A DNA stretch of 64,000 bases, from contig LUCM01008873.1 of the NCBI GenBank assembly GCA_008360955.1, positions 145,458-209,457 of the forward strand, read 5' to 3'. Position numbers and translations under genes: made by a program. Shown here in pieces: positions 1-12,038 of this stretch (the first letter of the stretch is position 1; every line of letters starts with the position of its first letter). The DNA is from Fasciolopsis buskii. Lineage: Eukaryota; Platyhelminthes; Trematoda; Plagiorchiida; Fasciolidae. The notes under the pieces are model-generated. The model was not told the DNA's origin, did no database searches, and saw only the letters and a program-made list of their open reading frames with translations.

Positions 1-135
1 AATTGGATGGGCAAGATTTGTTTGTGTGGGAATGACACGACAGCAGCAATAATACAAGATCCCAACTGCGATCAATGGGAGCAAATTTTGGTCTATCCCA
101 CGAGGCGGACGATAGTACATCGAGATCCAATCAAG
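1..135 (+). CDS. polycystin-1-like exon, WSC-domain end (5' partial)
   Basis: Read from base 1 in frame 1 this gives 45 codons without a stop, beginning NWMGKICLCGN and ending VHRDPIK. The C.CG pattern followed by a Cys about 15 residues later fits the second half of a WSC domain, a putative carbohydrate-binding cysteine module found N-terminal of the PKD repeats in polycystin-1. The donor is AAG|gtcagt at 135/136, phase 0, and the next exon at 2648 also starts in phase 0. The frame has no start codon because the exon is cut by the window edge. The WSC call rests on few cysteines; the exon call is firmer. Confidence 0.72.
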
Positions 136-2647
136 GTCAGTTAGTTGGGATAACGATTTGATCTTACGCACATGTCTAAAAACGTTTTTCAAGTTATTGT
201 TAATATATTTTAGTGACAAAATAGTAAAAACAAATTGTCAGGATGCAATCGGTATTCGGTTAATTTAAGAAACAGTTTCAGACAGAATAAAACCTGTTAT
301 AAAAAAGAAACAGTTTTATGATATCCAATTTCTCTTTGTTCATAATCACGCTAAGTTGAAATTCATCCAAGAAGAAGAACCAATCAGAACTGCCTAAGTC
401 AGAAGCACGTGACATCTTACGCACGCACATTTCCGCGTTCATACTGCGAGACAAAGTGATTATCAGTCCGTTACGTTTTAGTCCGCTAGCATTCAGTTGT
501 TTGTCAGACCTTGTAGGAGAACGAAAGGCTTTTGTATTATTTTGGAATAAATTTGACATTTTTCCGAAAATAGTGAATAGAAAATGGTATTCTCGAACAC
601 TTCGAGAAGCATGCTTGATTGCATGGCCAGATGTATCCGAACAAGATAGGAACCGTTTACTCCATTTTCTAATCGGCGTGCAAACCAGAGTATACCGGTC
701 TTTTAGTGACCAGCCAGAAATGACTGGCACTTAAAAAGTAGGCTCCCAATCAAATGACTGCAAGAAAGGTAATCATGGGTAAGGGGGCAATGAAAGTATT
801 TTGCGAACTGGCAGTCTGTGCCAAAGATAATCAGTCGGACGAATAAATTCAAAAAAATTGACTCACTCTGTAAGTGTGTTGTCATTGGTACACTACCCTT
901 GGATATAGTGAATGATTGGCCGTATCGATCCGACACCCAGTGCATGTTTGAGTGCTTCCACAGTGTTATTTATCGAACTTACTAACTTGGACTTAAGATA
1001 AGTGGTGTAAATAGAAAAATATTTATTGCTTTGCACCTTGGGCATTGCCAGAAATTTCGAACAACAAATCCCCAGTCTTCAGCTACACCTGTTGTTAATC
1101 ATCAGTTGCCCCTTCTCCTTTTGTTCACTCAAAAATAATCAGATCAAACCAGTGTAAAATTTTGTTTTGTCAAAGAATATTTATCTTGCTTCTACGATAA
1201 GTACTGGCAAATCTATCCAATATGACAGACGTTTGTTTCACCAAGTTTCCGAGACACCGTTTGACTGGTCCACCTTGTTCGTTAGTTTCCCGTTTGACTT
1301 GGGTAAAGTCGATTGTGGGAAAGTGGGATGGCTGACACTGGCTGATTGATACCAACTGCTATATGGTCCAGTCGGTTAGCCCCTCGGTTGTCTTGCCTCC
1401 CAGTCATGATTCCATGTCATGTGGGAGCTGACAGCCAATCACAGCGCGATCCCCTTAGGGCTGTGCTGCCAGAATGTGCTCGTGGTTTGGGACGGCCAAA
1501 CGGAATATTCTTGTGTTCGTCGACGTGTGAATTACCCATCACCAGCCATTGTCGAATGACTCGGTTTATCGATAAGATGTACAAGGACGGGATAACACAC
1601 ACACACACATACACACACGAGTCCACACCTCTAGGTGAACGGAAAAAATGAGGAGACATTAGAAAGTTCATTCAAGCAATTTGATTTTCTGAATGTCAAA
1701 ACAATTTGAATATCCAAATTTCTTCCCACAGAATGGTCATAATTTGATATGAACCAACTAGCTGAAATATGTATCGAATCGGTTGAAGAGTCAGAATGCA
1801 TGTTCGCTGAAAGTGACTGTTGGAAATCCATAGTCTTTATGATTTGCTTCGAGAATCTAACCAGACACCTCGAGTTTGTAGGGTCTAAGACTTTCTAAAT
1901 CTATAGGTTCACGAAATTTTTCTCCATTTCAACAGATACACGAGACGGGATGGTGAGCACAGGATCTAGACTAGGATTCGCTACCTGATATGCTCAAAAA
2001 CAGCAAACATACATCCATCCTGTTTTAAGGCACACCTCGTTAGGTGCTATCTGTTCTCCGTTTTCTGAACTTATCTGATTGGTAAGGTACGAGAACGCCC
2101 TAAACTTGGTTGATCACGTGCAATTTTGTGAATTGACAAATTTCACCTAACGGAAGCACGAGTAGAAATAAGCATGTAAGAAAATCGGTTAACTACTGAA
2201 ATTGCCTTGTACAATTGGCTATAAAAACTGGTCATTTGTAAGACATTTTTCAAATAAGATCGCATTAGTCGAAATTTAGTTCCATTTTGTTCAAACAAAT
2301 GCGTGAGCAAAACAATGAATGACCAGGCGCATAGGGACGATACATGACGTCAGATCAAGTGAACTGGAAATCAATCGCGTCCGAAGTAATTCAATCTGGA
2401 ATCAACGAAAGCTTCACTTGTCCCGATGTGATGAGCTCATTGAAATGTTTATACCTATGCCACTCAGAATATGGATAGTCCATTATCTAATGACGACCGA
2501 GTGCAAATATATATATCTCTGGGCATGTATGTGATTATCTCGCAGACAGTCGAGTCATTATTACTGATCCTTACTGAAAGCACAATCGCAAATTTTGTCA
2601 AATTTTATTCACGTGTCTATGAATATTCACCTTTCATTCATTGGCAG
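136..2647 (+). other. intron, 2.5 kb
   Basis: The intron lies between the WSC-type exon and the first PKD-type exon. It contains a short CA repeat near 1595-1618. I recognise no other element. The open frame at 456-734 has no family resemblance and no splice or domain support. Confidence 0.6.
1595..1618. repeat. (CA)n microsatellite
   Basis: About 12 CA units with one T interruption. Confidence 0.9.
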
Positions 2648-2866
2648 GTGAAAGTTCCCAAGACGGTTTGGTATACGGGGGAGAAAATTGATATAATTAT
2701 AGAAAAACCGCCGGGAATGCCTAAGACCGCAACTTACTCAATTTCGTTTGGGGACTCGATCGATGGCCCGGAAACACTGACCAATCCAGATAATCCATTC
2801 TCGACCTATTATTCACGCGCCGGTCCAGCTCAGATTTGGGTTTCAGGCATGGAAAATGGTGTCATG
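2648..2866 (+). CDS. polycystin-1-like exon, first PKD repeat
   Basis: 73 codons, phase 0 to 0. The acceptor is ttggcag at 2647 and the donor is ATG|gtaagt at 2867. The product starts VKVPKTVWYTGEKIDI, which is a typical first strand of a PKD domain. It carries SISFGDS, equal to the WDFGDG core with the Trp lost, and then YYSRAGPAQIWVSGMENG, the Y..PG.Y.V.V.V.NG strand pair. PKD repeats are Ig-like modules of extracellular matrix or cell-contact receptors. The preceding exon ends VHRDPIK, and the joined reading is smooth. The larger open frame (2471-3070) runs into intron on both sides; only the spliced part is domain-like. Confidence 0.85.
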
Positions 2867-2992
2867 GTAAGTCATTTTGTTCCCGTTCTACACGATCCAT
2901 CAAGACAGTCTAGTAGTGTTCAGGTCCCTCAGCACGATACTAGTTCAACTGGTGTACATGTGCATGCTCGAGGAAGATCTCGATATGCCGAG

Positions 2993-3013
2993 GTGTGTGT
3001 GTGTGTGTGTGTG
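2993..3013. repeat. (GT)n microsatellite
   Basis: Ten to eleven GT units in the intron, 126 bp after the first PKD exon. Confidence 0.9.
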
Positions 3014-4825
3014 CCGGTGTCTATGCCGAGGAAAAAGGGTGGAAATGATTCCGTAGATGCTGGAATATGACGTCTCATTCGTGCAGTATATGACGTATAT
3101 TTCGGCAAATTGTGGGAATTTTTCAATGTCTATTTGAATTATATTATGCACAAAAATACTCGTGCATATGCCAGTAGTGAAAATAACGAAAAATGCATTT
3201 GGATTGAGTGTTCAGCCTAGCAACCTATGTCTCATTCTTTACTCACTGGGGTAGTTCCTGCCAGCAAAAGTTCGTGTGAAAACAAGGCTCATGAACGGTT
3301 GCGTATCAGCCCAAGTTTGATTCTTTAAAAGTTCACAACAGACAAATGTAGTTTGGAGGTTATCTAGTCGGTCATTTCCGGATTACTTGTTGCCAATCTG
3401 GCAATATCTGAACAATAGTCCCCCTTCACTCGAGGTCAAGAATAATCACGCACAACGAAACAAAGCATAAATTGAAACGGTACGATGAGAAACTCACTAT
3501 CAGTAGCATTCTGATGACAAGTAGTTTCATGAAATGCGGTCACATAGGAGATTGTAATCGGTGGCAAACATCTGGACTTATGTTTGCATTCGACCACGGA
3601 AATAAATGGGACAAAACGTTTGGATAAATTCAACTCGCCTGTTTCCGGGGGTGATTTACTAATCACACCAGCTTTGGAGCAGAAACGCAGTGATTGAGCG
3701 CAAAACGACCGAGGGAGTTTGACCGTCTCTTGTGCTCGGTCTCTTGCGCACACACGCACACATACACAGGCACAGACAGCGCACTCACATACACTCTAGA
3801 CATCCGCGTGTTACTGCCGGAACACGGCAGAAGAACTACGTTAGCAACTCTGAGGTTACGTATGAGGCAGTGGATCCCAGAGCTCAATCGATCGAGCAGG
3901 CACGAAATTCGAATGAGGCAAGACCGGGGGGATATGTATCGTCCAATTAGCCAGATCGATTGCCTCCATTATGTGTTGTTAGAAGACTGGTCAAGGTAAT
4001 CGTTCAATGAAATGACAAAAGTTATGAAAACCACAACTGATCAATTGTCCCGAATAAGTCCATAAGATTTCCCAATTAGACGGCTGACTACTATGAGCCA
4101 TGGTTAAATTCTGTCTCTGTCAGACATGTTCTTGGACTCGATGTGATTCACCTGATCTACGAAATTAGAACATTCATCGCACTACCATTTGATGCTGCCA
4201 GGTAACAGCCCAAACCGGAGCACGATGGTGTTAGTTTAACGGCACAAAATGAAAGTGAACCAAAACACTTTTCTATTACCTTGGTTTTTCAGTGAATTCC
4301 CACGAATATGGGGACCGTGCTTGCCCATTGATATATTATCATCTTACATGTAAATCAAACCACCTCTCTGATTTGAACCCTAGCATCAGAAATGTTGGCG
4401 AGGTCCGTCTGTACAGATAAACCATTCTTCTGTACATATTGCACAAACTGAAGTGGAGTTTTCTTATTAAATCGAAACCGGACCGGTCTCAAAATCCCGA
4501 GAGGTTATTTACCCCGGAACAAAGGTTGAAGTTTTTAATAAAAAAGTTCATTTTAATGCATCGCTTGGTGGATGTTTACAACATTCAATGGGGCGAAGTG
4601 AAGCAAAAGTAGTCTGAAACTTTCTAGCGCTTTGGTGGAGCCGAAATTGATTTGATAAGACAAAATTCAGTCTGCACTCATCCCTAGCCATGGTGATAAT
4701 AGGAACCATAAACATTCCGAGTTCGACGATCCCACGTGCAAATCAGAGCCAACTGAAAGTGAGCTACGACTCTTTCGCACAATTTCCGGCGTCTTCACTC
4801 AAACTGATAGATGGCAGTTTACCAA

Positions 4826-5215
4826 ATTCAATCTCCTACTACTAAAATGTACAAGGTAACCAAGCTCTGTAGGTCATATCCAAAGCCTTCGCCGTACTTA
4901 GGCTATCTGCAGAGAAGTTATCTATCAGTAGGGATCGATCGCTGTGAGATAACGGACAGTAACCGTGCCAATCAGTGACGGATAGGTGCAACATCATGTG
5001 GTGAAGTTCAACAAACCGTTCAGAGCCTGCTCGGTAGCGTAATGGCTAAGGCATTCGACTCAAGATCGTTCTTCTCGGGTTCGCCTCCCAGTTCGATTGC
5101 GGTGGATATGCATTGCTGATGATTCCTAACAAGCTGGATAAAACAGCTGTACAATGCTTCCATGGTTTCTTTATGGTGAGTTGAGCGATGATATCACATG
5201 GTGAATTATTTCATG
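4826..5215 (+). mobile_element. tRNA-headed repeat family, copy 1
   Basis: The order is a body of about 210 bp (starting ATTCAATCTCCTACTAC and ending near TGTGGTGAAGTTCAACAAACC), then a tRNA-like head at about 5028-5105 with an A-box-like TAGCGTAATGGCTAAGG and a B-box-like GGGTTCGCCTCCC, then an arm ending GGTGAATTATTTCATG. The same blocks recur at 7.1, 10.1, 24.2, 43.1 and 55.2 kb, and inverted at 41.8 kb. Pol III promoter boxes inside a short dispersed repeat are the mark of a SINE. No coding capacity is seen. Confidence 0.8.
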
Positions 5216-5469
5216 TAATTTAAAACCAATAGTTTTGATTATTTGTGCCGGTTTAACCCCGTTACAATGAGTCTGTGCTTTGACGTCGTGATATGACTAC
5301 CTTCGCACTCCCGTGGTCCCAAGTGCAACACAGAATGACTTATCTCAACTTGAAGATTTAGTCAGGCCTGGAATTTCAATAGATAGAGTTATGACGAACG
5401 AGTCTCTAGGTTGAGACTGATTTGAACCAACAACTCAAATGGAAAAGAATAATTAATCCAATTAGACCG

Positions 5470-5665
5470 GCTTCCATTTAGTTACTTCTCGTTGTCTTGC
5501 AGACAAGATCCTGTTAGAAACAAAGGCTTTCACTGAGAATCCCAATCGTCCTCCTACTTAGCGGCTGAACTCCCTAGAAGCAGCACCGGTCCATCATATG
5601 TCATGAGTTACATGTCTACACAGAATTCCATATTACATCGATCGTCGAATGAGATAACCTGGTCC
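5470..5665 (+). mobile_element. fragment related to the leader of the 51 kb LINE
   Basis: Shared blocks in the same order as 51005-51180 include GCAGACAAG..CTGTTAGAA, an ACTGAGAA block, CTTAG(C/T)GGC and CATGTCTACA(C/A)AGAA followed by ATATT(A/G)CATC. Identity is interrupted by small gaps, so the copies are old. At 51 kb the block lies directly 5' of a LINE endonuclease relic, so it may be that element's 5' untranslated leader. Here no endonuclease or reverse transcriptase remains follow. Confidence 0.55.
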
Positions 5666-7085
5666 GCGCTTACAGTCTACTTCGATCAAAATAGATAGTG
5701 ATTGGTGAAGGGATTAGGAAAGTACATGATACGGGGGGATTCAATATCCAGTGATCTGATTTTCGACTCACGATATTTGGTCCCTTGTGCTTGATGCGTT
5801 TGCAATCGTCTCGAATCAGTGAGCATTCGATGTTCGGGTTTTCTGGGTACGTTGATATGGACTAGAAAACCCACAAGTATGATCTGGTGAGCTTTCAGTT
5901 CGTTGGTCTATATTTCCATTTTTTCATTTGGTTCAGTCACTTGTTCCACATCGGGGACGGAACGTGTTATTCAAGCTGATATGTCTGTAGATTCACTTAG
6001 TCGAAAATTGTCAGTCTTCCGCCATTTTCACTGACTGTCTTGCAGTTGTTCAATCTGAAATTCGGTCCTCGTCGTGATTGAAACCGTTTTTCATGATCCA
6101 GGGATCACGGTCAAAGAAGTTGTCACGTGATTCCTCGTAGCTAGTGTTCTTACATCCTCCCAGTCCATCCAGCTTATGTCATGTCACACTCCACGTGCCT
6201 GACATTGCGTATGACATCCACAAGGATCAAGAGGGACGTTTCCAGTCCGGGAGAGGTCCAAATATGGGACTAGGCAAATATGAGATAGTCAAGTTTACTT
6301 TCTGAGGTAAAATATTCCACAAATAATTCACAGAACACAGTCAGGAGCAAAAAGAAAACCCGCATGTGTAAACGACTGGCGCAACGCATAAGTAAAATGA
6401 GTAGATCTTGTAGTCTTTATGATTACATATTGAATTCCTTTATCTCGGTATTAATCATTCCCCGAAATACTAAGCTTTAACACATTCTTCCGCTTTCCGC
6501 ACATCGAACCACCTCGTTTTCAAAAAAAACTGTCGAATTCGTCACAACAGCTCATCCGATATGAAGTTGAAATACAACCGGTCTCTTGTGCCAAAGAAAA
6601 CTTGCGAATAGGACAGTTTTGTTTGACCTGTAATTTGGATGGTGGAATCGTTCAACACACACACACACCTTAGTGGTCTTTGGCTTCAATTCGACTAAAG
6701 CCTTCGATTTTCGATAACAAACTGTGTTTTTGGTAGTATCGGAACAAGTAGTTCAGTTGAGTTAAATGCAAAGGTCGCGATGACCAAGCCATCCCCGTGT
6801 GTGATGGACCGTGGCAGAAAGATCCTTTCCACAAATTATAGGTGACCGGTTTTGTGGAATCCTGGGCTATCTCATTCTGGTTGAGTATAACCCTACAGTG
6901 AGCAGCTAGGGCACACCGTCCGGATAGAGACCCAACGGGTCGTGTAAAATCCAAAAATTAGTCTGCCCCGCGGAATCCGTGGGCCGATTAATCTGGAATC
7001 GTGGATTGCACGTACACACCACGTGATTTGCTAATCCTTCAGTAAGCAATTAAGTTAGGTACATTTTATTAGTAGTAGGAGATTG

Positions 7086-7575
7086 AATGTTTTCATGAAA
7101 TAATTCACCATGTGATATGATCGCCCAACTCACCATAAAGAAACCATGGAAGCACTGTACAGCTGTTTCATCCTTGTTAGGAATCATCAGCAGTGCATAT
7201 CCGCTAAGGCTAAGGCGTTCGACTTACAATCGTTCGTCCTTGTTCGGCTTCGCGTCCCAGTTCGGGCGCGGTGGATATGCACTACTCAGGATTCCTAACA
7301 AGCTGGATGAAACAGCTGTACAGTGCTTCCATGGTTTCTTTATGGTGAGTTGGGCGATCATATCACATGGTGAATTATTTCATGAAAACATTCAATCTCC
7401 TACTACTAGAATGTATCAAGTAATCAAGCTCTGTAGGTCATATCCAAAGCCTTCGTCGTACTTAGGCTACCTGCAGAGAAGTCATCTATGAGTAGGGGTC
7501 GATCGCTGTGGGCTAACGGACAGTAACCGGGCAAATCAGTGACGGATAGGTGCAACATCATGTGGTGAAATTACG
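7086..7575 (+). mobile_element. tRNA-headed repeat, copy 2, perfect fold-back
   Basis: The segment from about 7090 to 7198 is the reverse complement of about 7270-7390, with near-perfect arms of roughly 110 bp. The inverted arm reads TTCATGAAATAATTCACC and the forward arm ends GGTGAATTATTTCATGAA. Between them lies a shortened tRNA-like head (CTAAGGCGTTCGACT..., with the B-box region degenerate). After the right arm comes the family body (about 7390-7575). The inverted arm therefore joins directly to a head-arm-body unit, unlike copy 1, which is body-head-arm. The open frame over 7117-7491 is simply the repeat. Confidence 0.8.
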
Positions 7576-8263
7576 TTAGGTGTCAAATAGGTGACTCAAA
7601 AACGGGCGTACAAACGTTTTGAACCTTAGATTGATTCGAGTCAGAAAAGGCGAAATTTTGGTTTCGGGGGATGCGATTCACACCCGGGACATGTGTCTGT
7701 CAAACCCAATTGGCACCTTCGAAAACCAACCGAATAGCTTACAGACTCGGGTCACGGGTGTGAATTGCATCCCCAAAACCATAATCTCGACCTCAACCCG
7801 TTTCACACACGTACACACACGCAACACTGGACATTTTGACAACTGGAACTGTAACCTATCATTTACCCCTTGTCATTTGTAGTGAATCATATTTACTATT
7901 GCGTTGGCTTGATTACGGGTAACCGAAAACGAGCTTGTTCGTCACACTGTGGATTCTCGATGTGCTCCATAGGATTATTCGGAAACTAGGAGGTTTGCTA
8001 CAGCAATCCCGTGGGTAGCACCAACTGTAACACCAGGAGCTTTTAAAAGAGCAGCCTGAAAACCTGATTTCTTACTGAGCTTCAAACGGACCTAAAAATC
8101 ACGTGACAGCTGGTCATTTAAGAGCGTCAGCGCTTGATTAGTTAACAAAGGGGGTCAGAATGATCCAACAGACAAAATTACGGCTAGTGATAAAAGTTAC
8201 AACTACTCACAAAATATCACGATATACATGTCAGTAATATATACATATATATGCGAATAAACA

Positions 8264-8323
8264 GAGCTTGGAAAGCATGCGACCGGTTTCACGGTTATTT
8301 CCACTCATCAGGCATACATGCTC
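8264..8323 (-). ncRNA. hammerhead ribozyme, minimal type I, intact core
   Basis: Read on the minus strand, GUAUGC is followed by the core CUGAUGA, stem II GUGG/CCGU closed by AAAUAA (two wobbles), GAAA, a two-base-pair stem III (AC/GU) with a two-base loop, and the GUC cleavage triplet, then GCAUGC. Stem I pairs GUAUGC with GCAUGC (six pairs), and an outer GAGC/GCUC helix adds four. The predicted cut falls between plus-strand positions 8281 and 8280. Known: hammerheads with this very short stem III occur in Penelope-like retroelements and some satellites, where they may act as dimers. The surrounding repeat abuts a TA-rich tract at 8236-8252. No Penelope protein frame is seen nearby. Confidence 0.75.
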
Positions 8324-8784
8324 GATACGCCCGTGTCAATTGATCTGCATACTTGAACTCTCCGGTTGTAAGTTCCCGCTTGATTCGGATCCACTCACAC
8401 TCCCGTCATGCACACAAGATTCTGGCACACTGACTGACATGTCAGACCTTCGCACGGCCTAGGATCACCGGCGCTTCCTCTCTTCTCCAACGGTCTGTCT
8501 GGAGTCTGTACTGAGTGAACTAATTGTCTTGGACCCACTGAAGTATCCAGTCTCAGTCAATTTGCGTGCATCGTATTTGTCCGTGCACGATAGCGTCTAG
8601 ACAAAAAGTGCAACCTATGTCAATTACAAAGCACTAACCGGACATCACCATCAGGTGCCACAGGTATACTTCGAAAATAGTGTTAGCATTCAAACAGTCT
8701 TCCCCATCTTGCTTCTTTTGCTTGAATGTACTGACACAGAAATAAATTTGAACACGTGACACTTCTTCTGTTCACATACGACAG

Positions 8785-8971
8785 GTCACATCGGGCAGCA
8801 TATATCTTCAAATCCTCTCTCCGATCACGGAGTCTGATGTGATATTCGATTGTCCGAATAAAACGACCCAAGGAGCAGACATTGAATGCACCCTGGTCAT
8901 TCTACAAGGAAGCCACTTATTTGGAAATGTCCAGTTTGGTCCGGATCTGATTGAATTGTTCACTGTACCGC
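8785..8971 (+). CDS. polycystin-1-like exon, PKD-like segment
   Basis: 62 codons plus one base, phase 0 to 1. The acceptor is tacgacag at 8784 and the donor is C|gtaagt at 8972. The product begins VTSGSIYLQILSPITESDVI and contains two Cys (CPNKTTQGADIEC) before LFGNVQFGPDLIELFTVP. It continues the end of the first PKD repeat (..NGVM | VTSGSIYLQIL) and opens the next beta-rich segment. The open frame first appears at a GTG at 8839, but the true exon start is 54 bp further left. The final base C joins CT of the next exon to make Pro. Confidence 0.8.
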
Positions 8972-9079
8972 GTAAGTATTCAGACATTCAGTTCATTTTC
9001 TCTAATGTAAACATACGTATGAAGTATGCGAAGCAAAACCACGATTTCGAATTATGAAAAAATTCAACTTTATTACTAG

Positions 9080-9198
9080 CTTCACTGATAAATACCGTGG
9101 AAGGGGCATGGAGCACTGCCTCCGGGGCGGTGATTAAATCGGGAACATTGACTCTGGAACGCGGACTAGCATGGAACCTCAAGGTCTCATTGGGTCAG
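9080..9198 (+). CDS. polycystin-1-like exon, PKD-like segment
   Basis: Two bases plus 39 codons, phase 1 to 0. The acceptor is tattactag at 9079 and the donor is CAG|gtatga at 9199. The product is P|SLINTVEGAWSTASGAV..TLTLERGLAWNLKVSLGQ. The alternating hydrophobic strands GTLTLERGLAWNLKVSL resemble the late strands of a PKD or REJ-proximal Ig-like fold. The intron to the previous exon is only 108 bp. No frame runs through this region without splicing, so the exon is easy to miss. Confidence 0.75.
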
Positions 9199-9659
9199 GT
9201 ATGATAATCAGCCAGGCGACCGTGAGTTATCTTCTAACACCAAGAAGCGTCGAGTTCCTATTGTGAGAACGAAGTACGCACACACACACACACAACACTG
9301 GAAAACGCACATCGGGAACGGGCGCATTAGCACGTTAGCATTTGCCTCTAGCTGCGTTCAGCCAAAAAGTGTTTGTTCAATCCAACCCAGGTCATTGATG
9401 CTAAACTGAGTCCGAGATCGACAAACGACGAATAACTCTGTACCACTCAAAACAATTTGTAAGAATACCAAGTAAGTACAGCACCGAATAATGTCGTATC
9501 TGCTATTGGAAAATTTGGTTCCCGCGAATCTTGCTACGTATCCTCGGAAGTAGATAACGCTCCTATTGTTGAGATGTATGCGAGCTCCAGTCAGCGTCCC
9601 AAACAGATAAAGACGGCTGATCATAGTGGATTGACTTCGTCCCAATTCCGAGAATTTGG

Positions 9660-9773
9660 TACGTTGGCATTTGTAAAACTTGCCTTGAGAAAGACCACCC
9701 ACGGTAGTCGAAACGTTGGCGCATTACATCTACCAACAACGCTGTGTTATTAAGATTATATCATTCACGATTA
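9660..9773. mobile_element. MITE family, partial copy (right half)
   Basis: It shares with the complete copy at 12039-12208 the blocks TTGCCTTGAGAAAGAC, TAG..GAAACGT.G.CG.ATTA..TCTACCAAC and the right terminal inverted repeat (ATTATATCATTCACGATT). The left terminal repeat is missing or too diverged to see. Confidence 0.6.
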
Positions 9774-10097
9774 AAGAAAATCAAATAGTCACGAAAATGG
9801 GACTGTTGATGAAAACCACTTCACTGAAAACGAATTTATCACCCATCTTTGTAGGTTTATGCCTCCGACCGAGTCGATGGCAAACTGTTTGGAGTAGGAA
9901 CAGAAAATTTGCTGGGGACCAGTCGATAAGAAAAGGCCTGATATTTAGAAGTTTTCATAGCAGAACTCGAGACTATTCTTCAAGTCACCATCCTTCACAC
10001 CGACCTTGCCAAATCCTAGTTGGGACTTGAGTATTGCACAGTGCATCCCTGTGTATAGGTATCCGACAGTCTCCTTTTTATCCATCATGCAAAGAAG

Positions 10098-10400
10098 AAT
10101 CATCAGCTGTTTCATCCAGCTTGTTAGGAATCATTAGCAGTGCATATCCACCGCGCCGGAACTGGGACTCGAACCTGGGACGATCGACTCTGAGTCGAAT
10201 GCTTTAGTCATTACGCTACGTTCAGAGCCTGCCCTTGCTCGCATCCCAGTTCGGAGGCGGGGGATATGCACTGCTGATGATTCCTAACACGGATGAAACA
10301 GCTGTACAGTACTTTCATGGCTTTTTTAGTAATGAGTTGAATGATGATATCACATGGTAGAGTATTTGATGAAAACATTCTGCTTCCTACTACTAAAACG
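10098..10400 (-). mobile_element. tRNA-headed repeat, copy 3, head-to-head fold-back
   Basis: The left part (about 10100-10205) is the family in reverse: its reverse complement has a B-box GGTTCGAGTCCC and the A-box region GCGTAATGACTAAAGC. At about 10207 it switches to the forward orientation (GTTCAGAGCCTG...), followed by the forward arm to about 10385. This copy keeps the best B-box in the window. The head lies inside the inverted segment, so the breakpoint differs from copy 2. The strand given is for the head. Confidence 0.7.
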
Positions 10401-12038
10401 TACTAAGAAGAGAATCACTCTATCTCACACCTAGGCCAAGCACGAATCTGCCATGATCGAGTAGATTAAAAGTCCGTCATTCAAAAAATAATTACGGAGT
10501 TTGGGTCCCAGATTTGGCGGTAGCTGGTAGTAGATGACTATACGCTTCCATCTGTATCGTTGTCATACCTGACCAATCGAGACCGTATGTGGTTCTATGC
10601 CACTCCAAACTGCACAATCTTGGTTTCCAATCCCCCGTCGACGAGTACAGCTGACCTAAACGACTAAATGAAATGCCCTTTTCATGGGATTTGTGTCTCA
10701 GGCATATCATAAAATTTGTTCACGTAAGCCCACTCAATTCACACTAACTTTATCCCTTCCTCGGCCTAACGAACTCAAAGTACATCGCACGTGGTTTCTA
10801 ATCGCTAATCACCTGTTCTTAGGTGACTAACGAATTCTGATTTCGTTCCCTACTTAGCCATTGAACAATGCTCTATTTATAAACCGCTTAAGGAACATTT
10901 ATTGCTTGAATTGAACGAAATCACCTGCCGATTTAATTCAAATGAACTGAGATAGTTGGTTCAGAACTACTTATTAGAAAACCGACACTGTTGATGCGGT
11001 TTCTACGGCCGCAACCTAACTGATCATAGCGATCTCCGGATAGTAACCACACAGTTGCTGCTGTTATGTTATGCGATATTCCGACTCTCATGTTTTTTTG
11101 GCTAAAGCACTAGCAACATGGTTCGGAATAGGGCTAAACTAACCCTCTTATTTCCAGTGCTTTCGTTTACATGACAAATGACGATTTGTAATTCGGGTTA
11201 TTGCACAAGTGCACTAATGTAGGGGAAATTGTTAGCGGTCCGAAAAGAATGAAGACATGGAACTTTTCATTCCAAGTATAAACAAGTATAGATGTTGAAT
11301 TTGCGTGTTTCGCGCATATATATATAGTGTGTGATCAGCCAAACCTGAGACAGGTAAAATCTGAACATCCAAGGATTAAAAAATATCAAGTTCATTTTTG
11401 GCTACTCATAAGGTTGTCAGTAATTCGAGTTGTCGGTAAAATCAGCTAGGTCAAATCGGACACCATGACAAGTTCTGTAAGGGCGTAAAGCGTGAAGTGC
11501 AAAATAGAAGTTAGCAGATTATGCGCGCATGTGTATGCTTCCGGGCTCTTGCACCGGATTAGTGTTGAAACAAAAATGTACGTTCTCAATTAACTGGGAC
11601 TTGTGAGATCGGTTCACTTCACTTTCACGTGATATCTCAATCAATCACGATGGGCGTCTTATGAGGTTTTCGTAGTCGTTTAATCTAGCGGCTTCATCGA
11701 CTTAATTTCATTTCTGTCCCATCCCGTTTAGTCAAGCTAGAACGATCAAATGGCCTCTGAAAAGTCAGCATGTCTCTCCGTTTACTAGTTATAATCAAAC
11801 GATTTATACAGGATCCCCCGGAGATGACCGAAACAGTCTGAAACTGAGGCAGAACGAAAATTCGTAGTCTTTCACCCCAAAGCAAACTTGCGCTGATGCT
11901 GGCTTGCTCATATTGCCTGTAACACGCGTGTTCGACTCTCGGCAGCTCAGTCAGGGTTATGTCATAGACTGCAAACCGAATGAGGCTCAGTGACGTAAGA
12001 AATGTATCGAAAAATCGATGCGCCATGTATTGGATTTC

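Larger units (their letters stand above)
2867..8784 (+). other. intron, 5.9 kb, rich in mobile repeats
   Basis: It holds a GT repeat (2993-3013), a CA-rich tract (3748-3775), two copies of the tRNA-headed fold-back family (about 4826-5215 and 7086-7575), a fragment matching the leader of the 51 kb LINE (about 5470-5665) and an intact hammerhead ribozyme repeat (8264-8323). I see nothing recognisable in 5670-7080 or 7580-8220. Confidence 0.6.

Noticed and set aside
456..734. 92-codon plus-strand open frame
   Set aside because: No recognisable domain, no splice context fitting the receptor, and an overlapping minus frame of 150 codons is equally open; likely chance.
7117..7491. 124-codon open frame
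   Set aside because: It lies entirely inside the fold-back tRNA-headed repeat and reads through its inverted arms.
9680..9715. CCTTGAGAAAGAC...GTCGAAACG as a hammerhead ribozyme
   Set aside because: The core CUGANGA is not present and no stem III with cleavage triplet can be drawn, unlike the copies at 8264 and 44421. Only a resemblance is reported.
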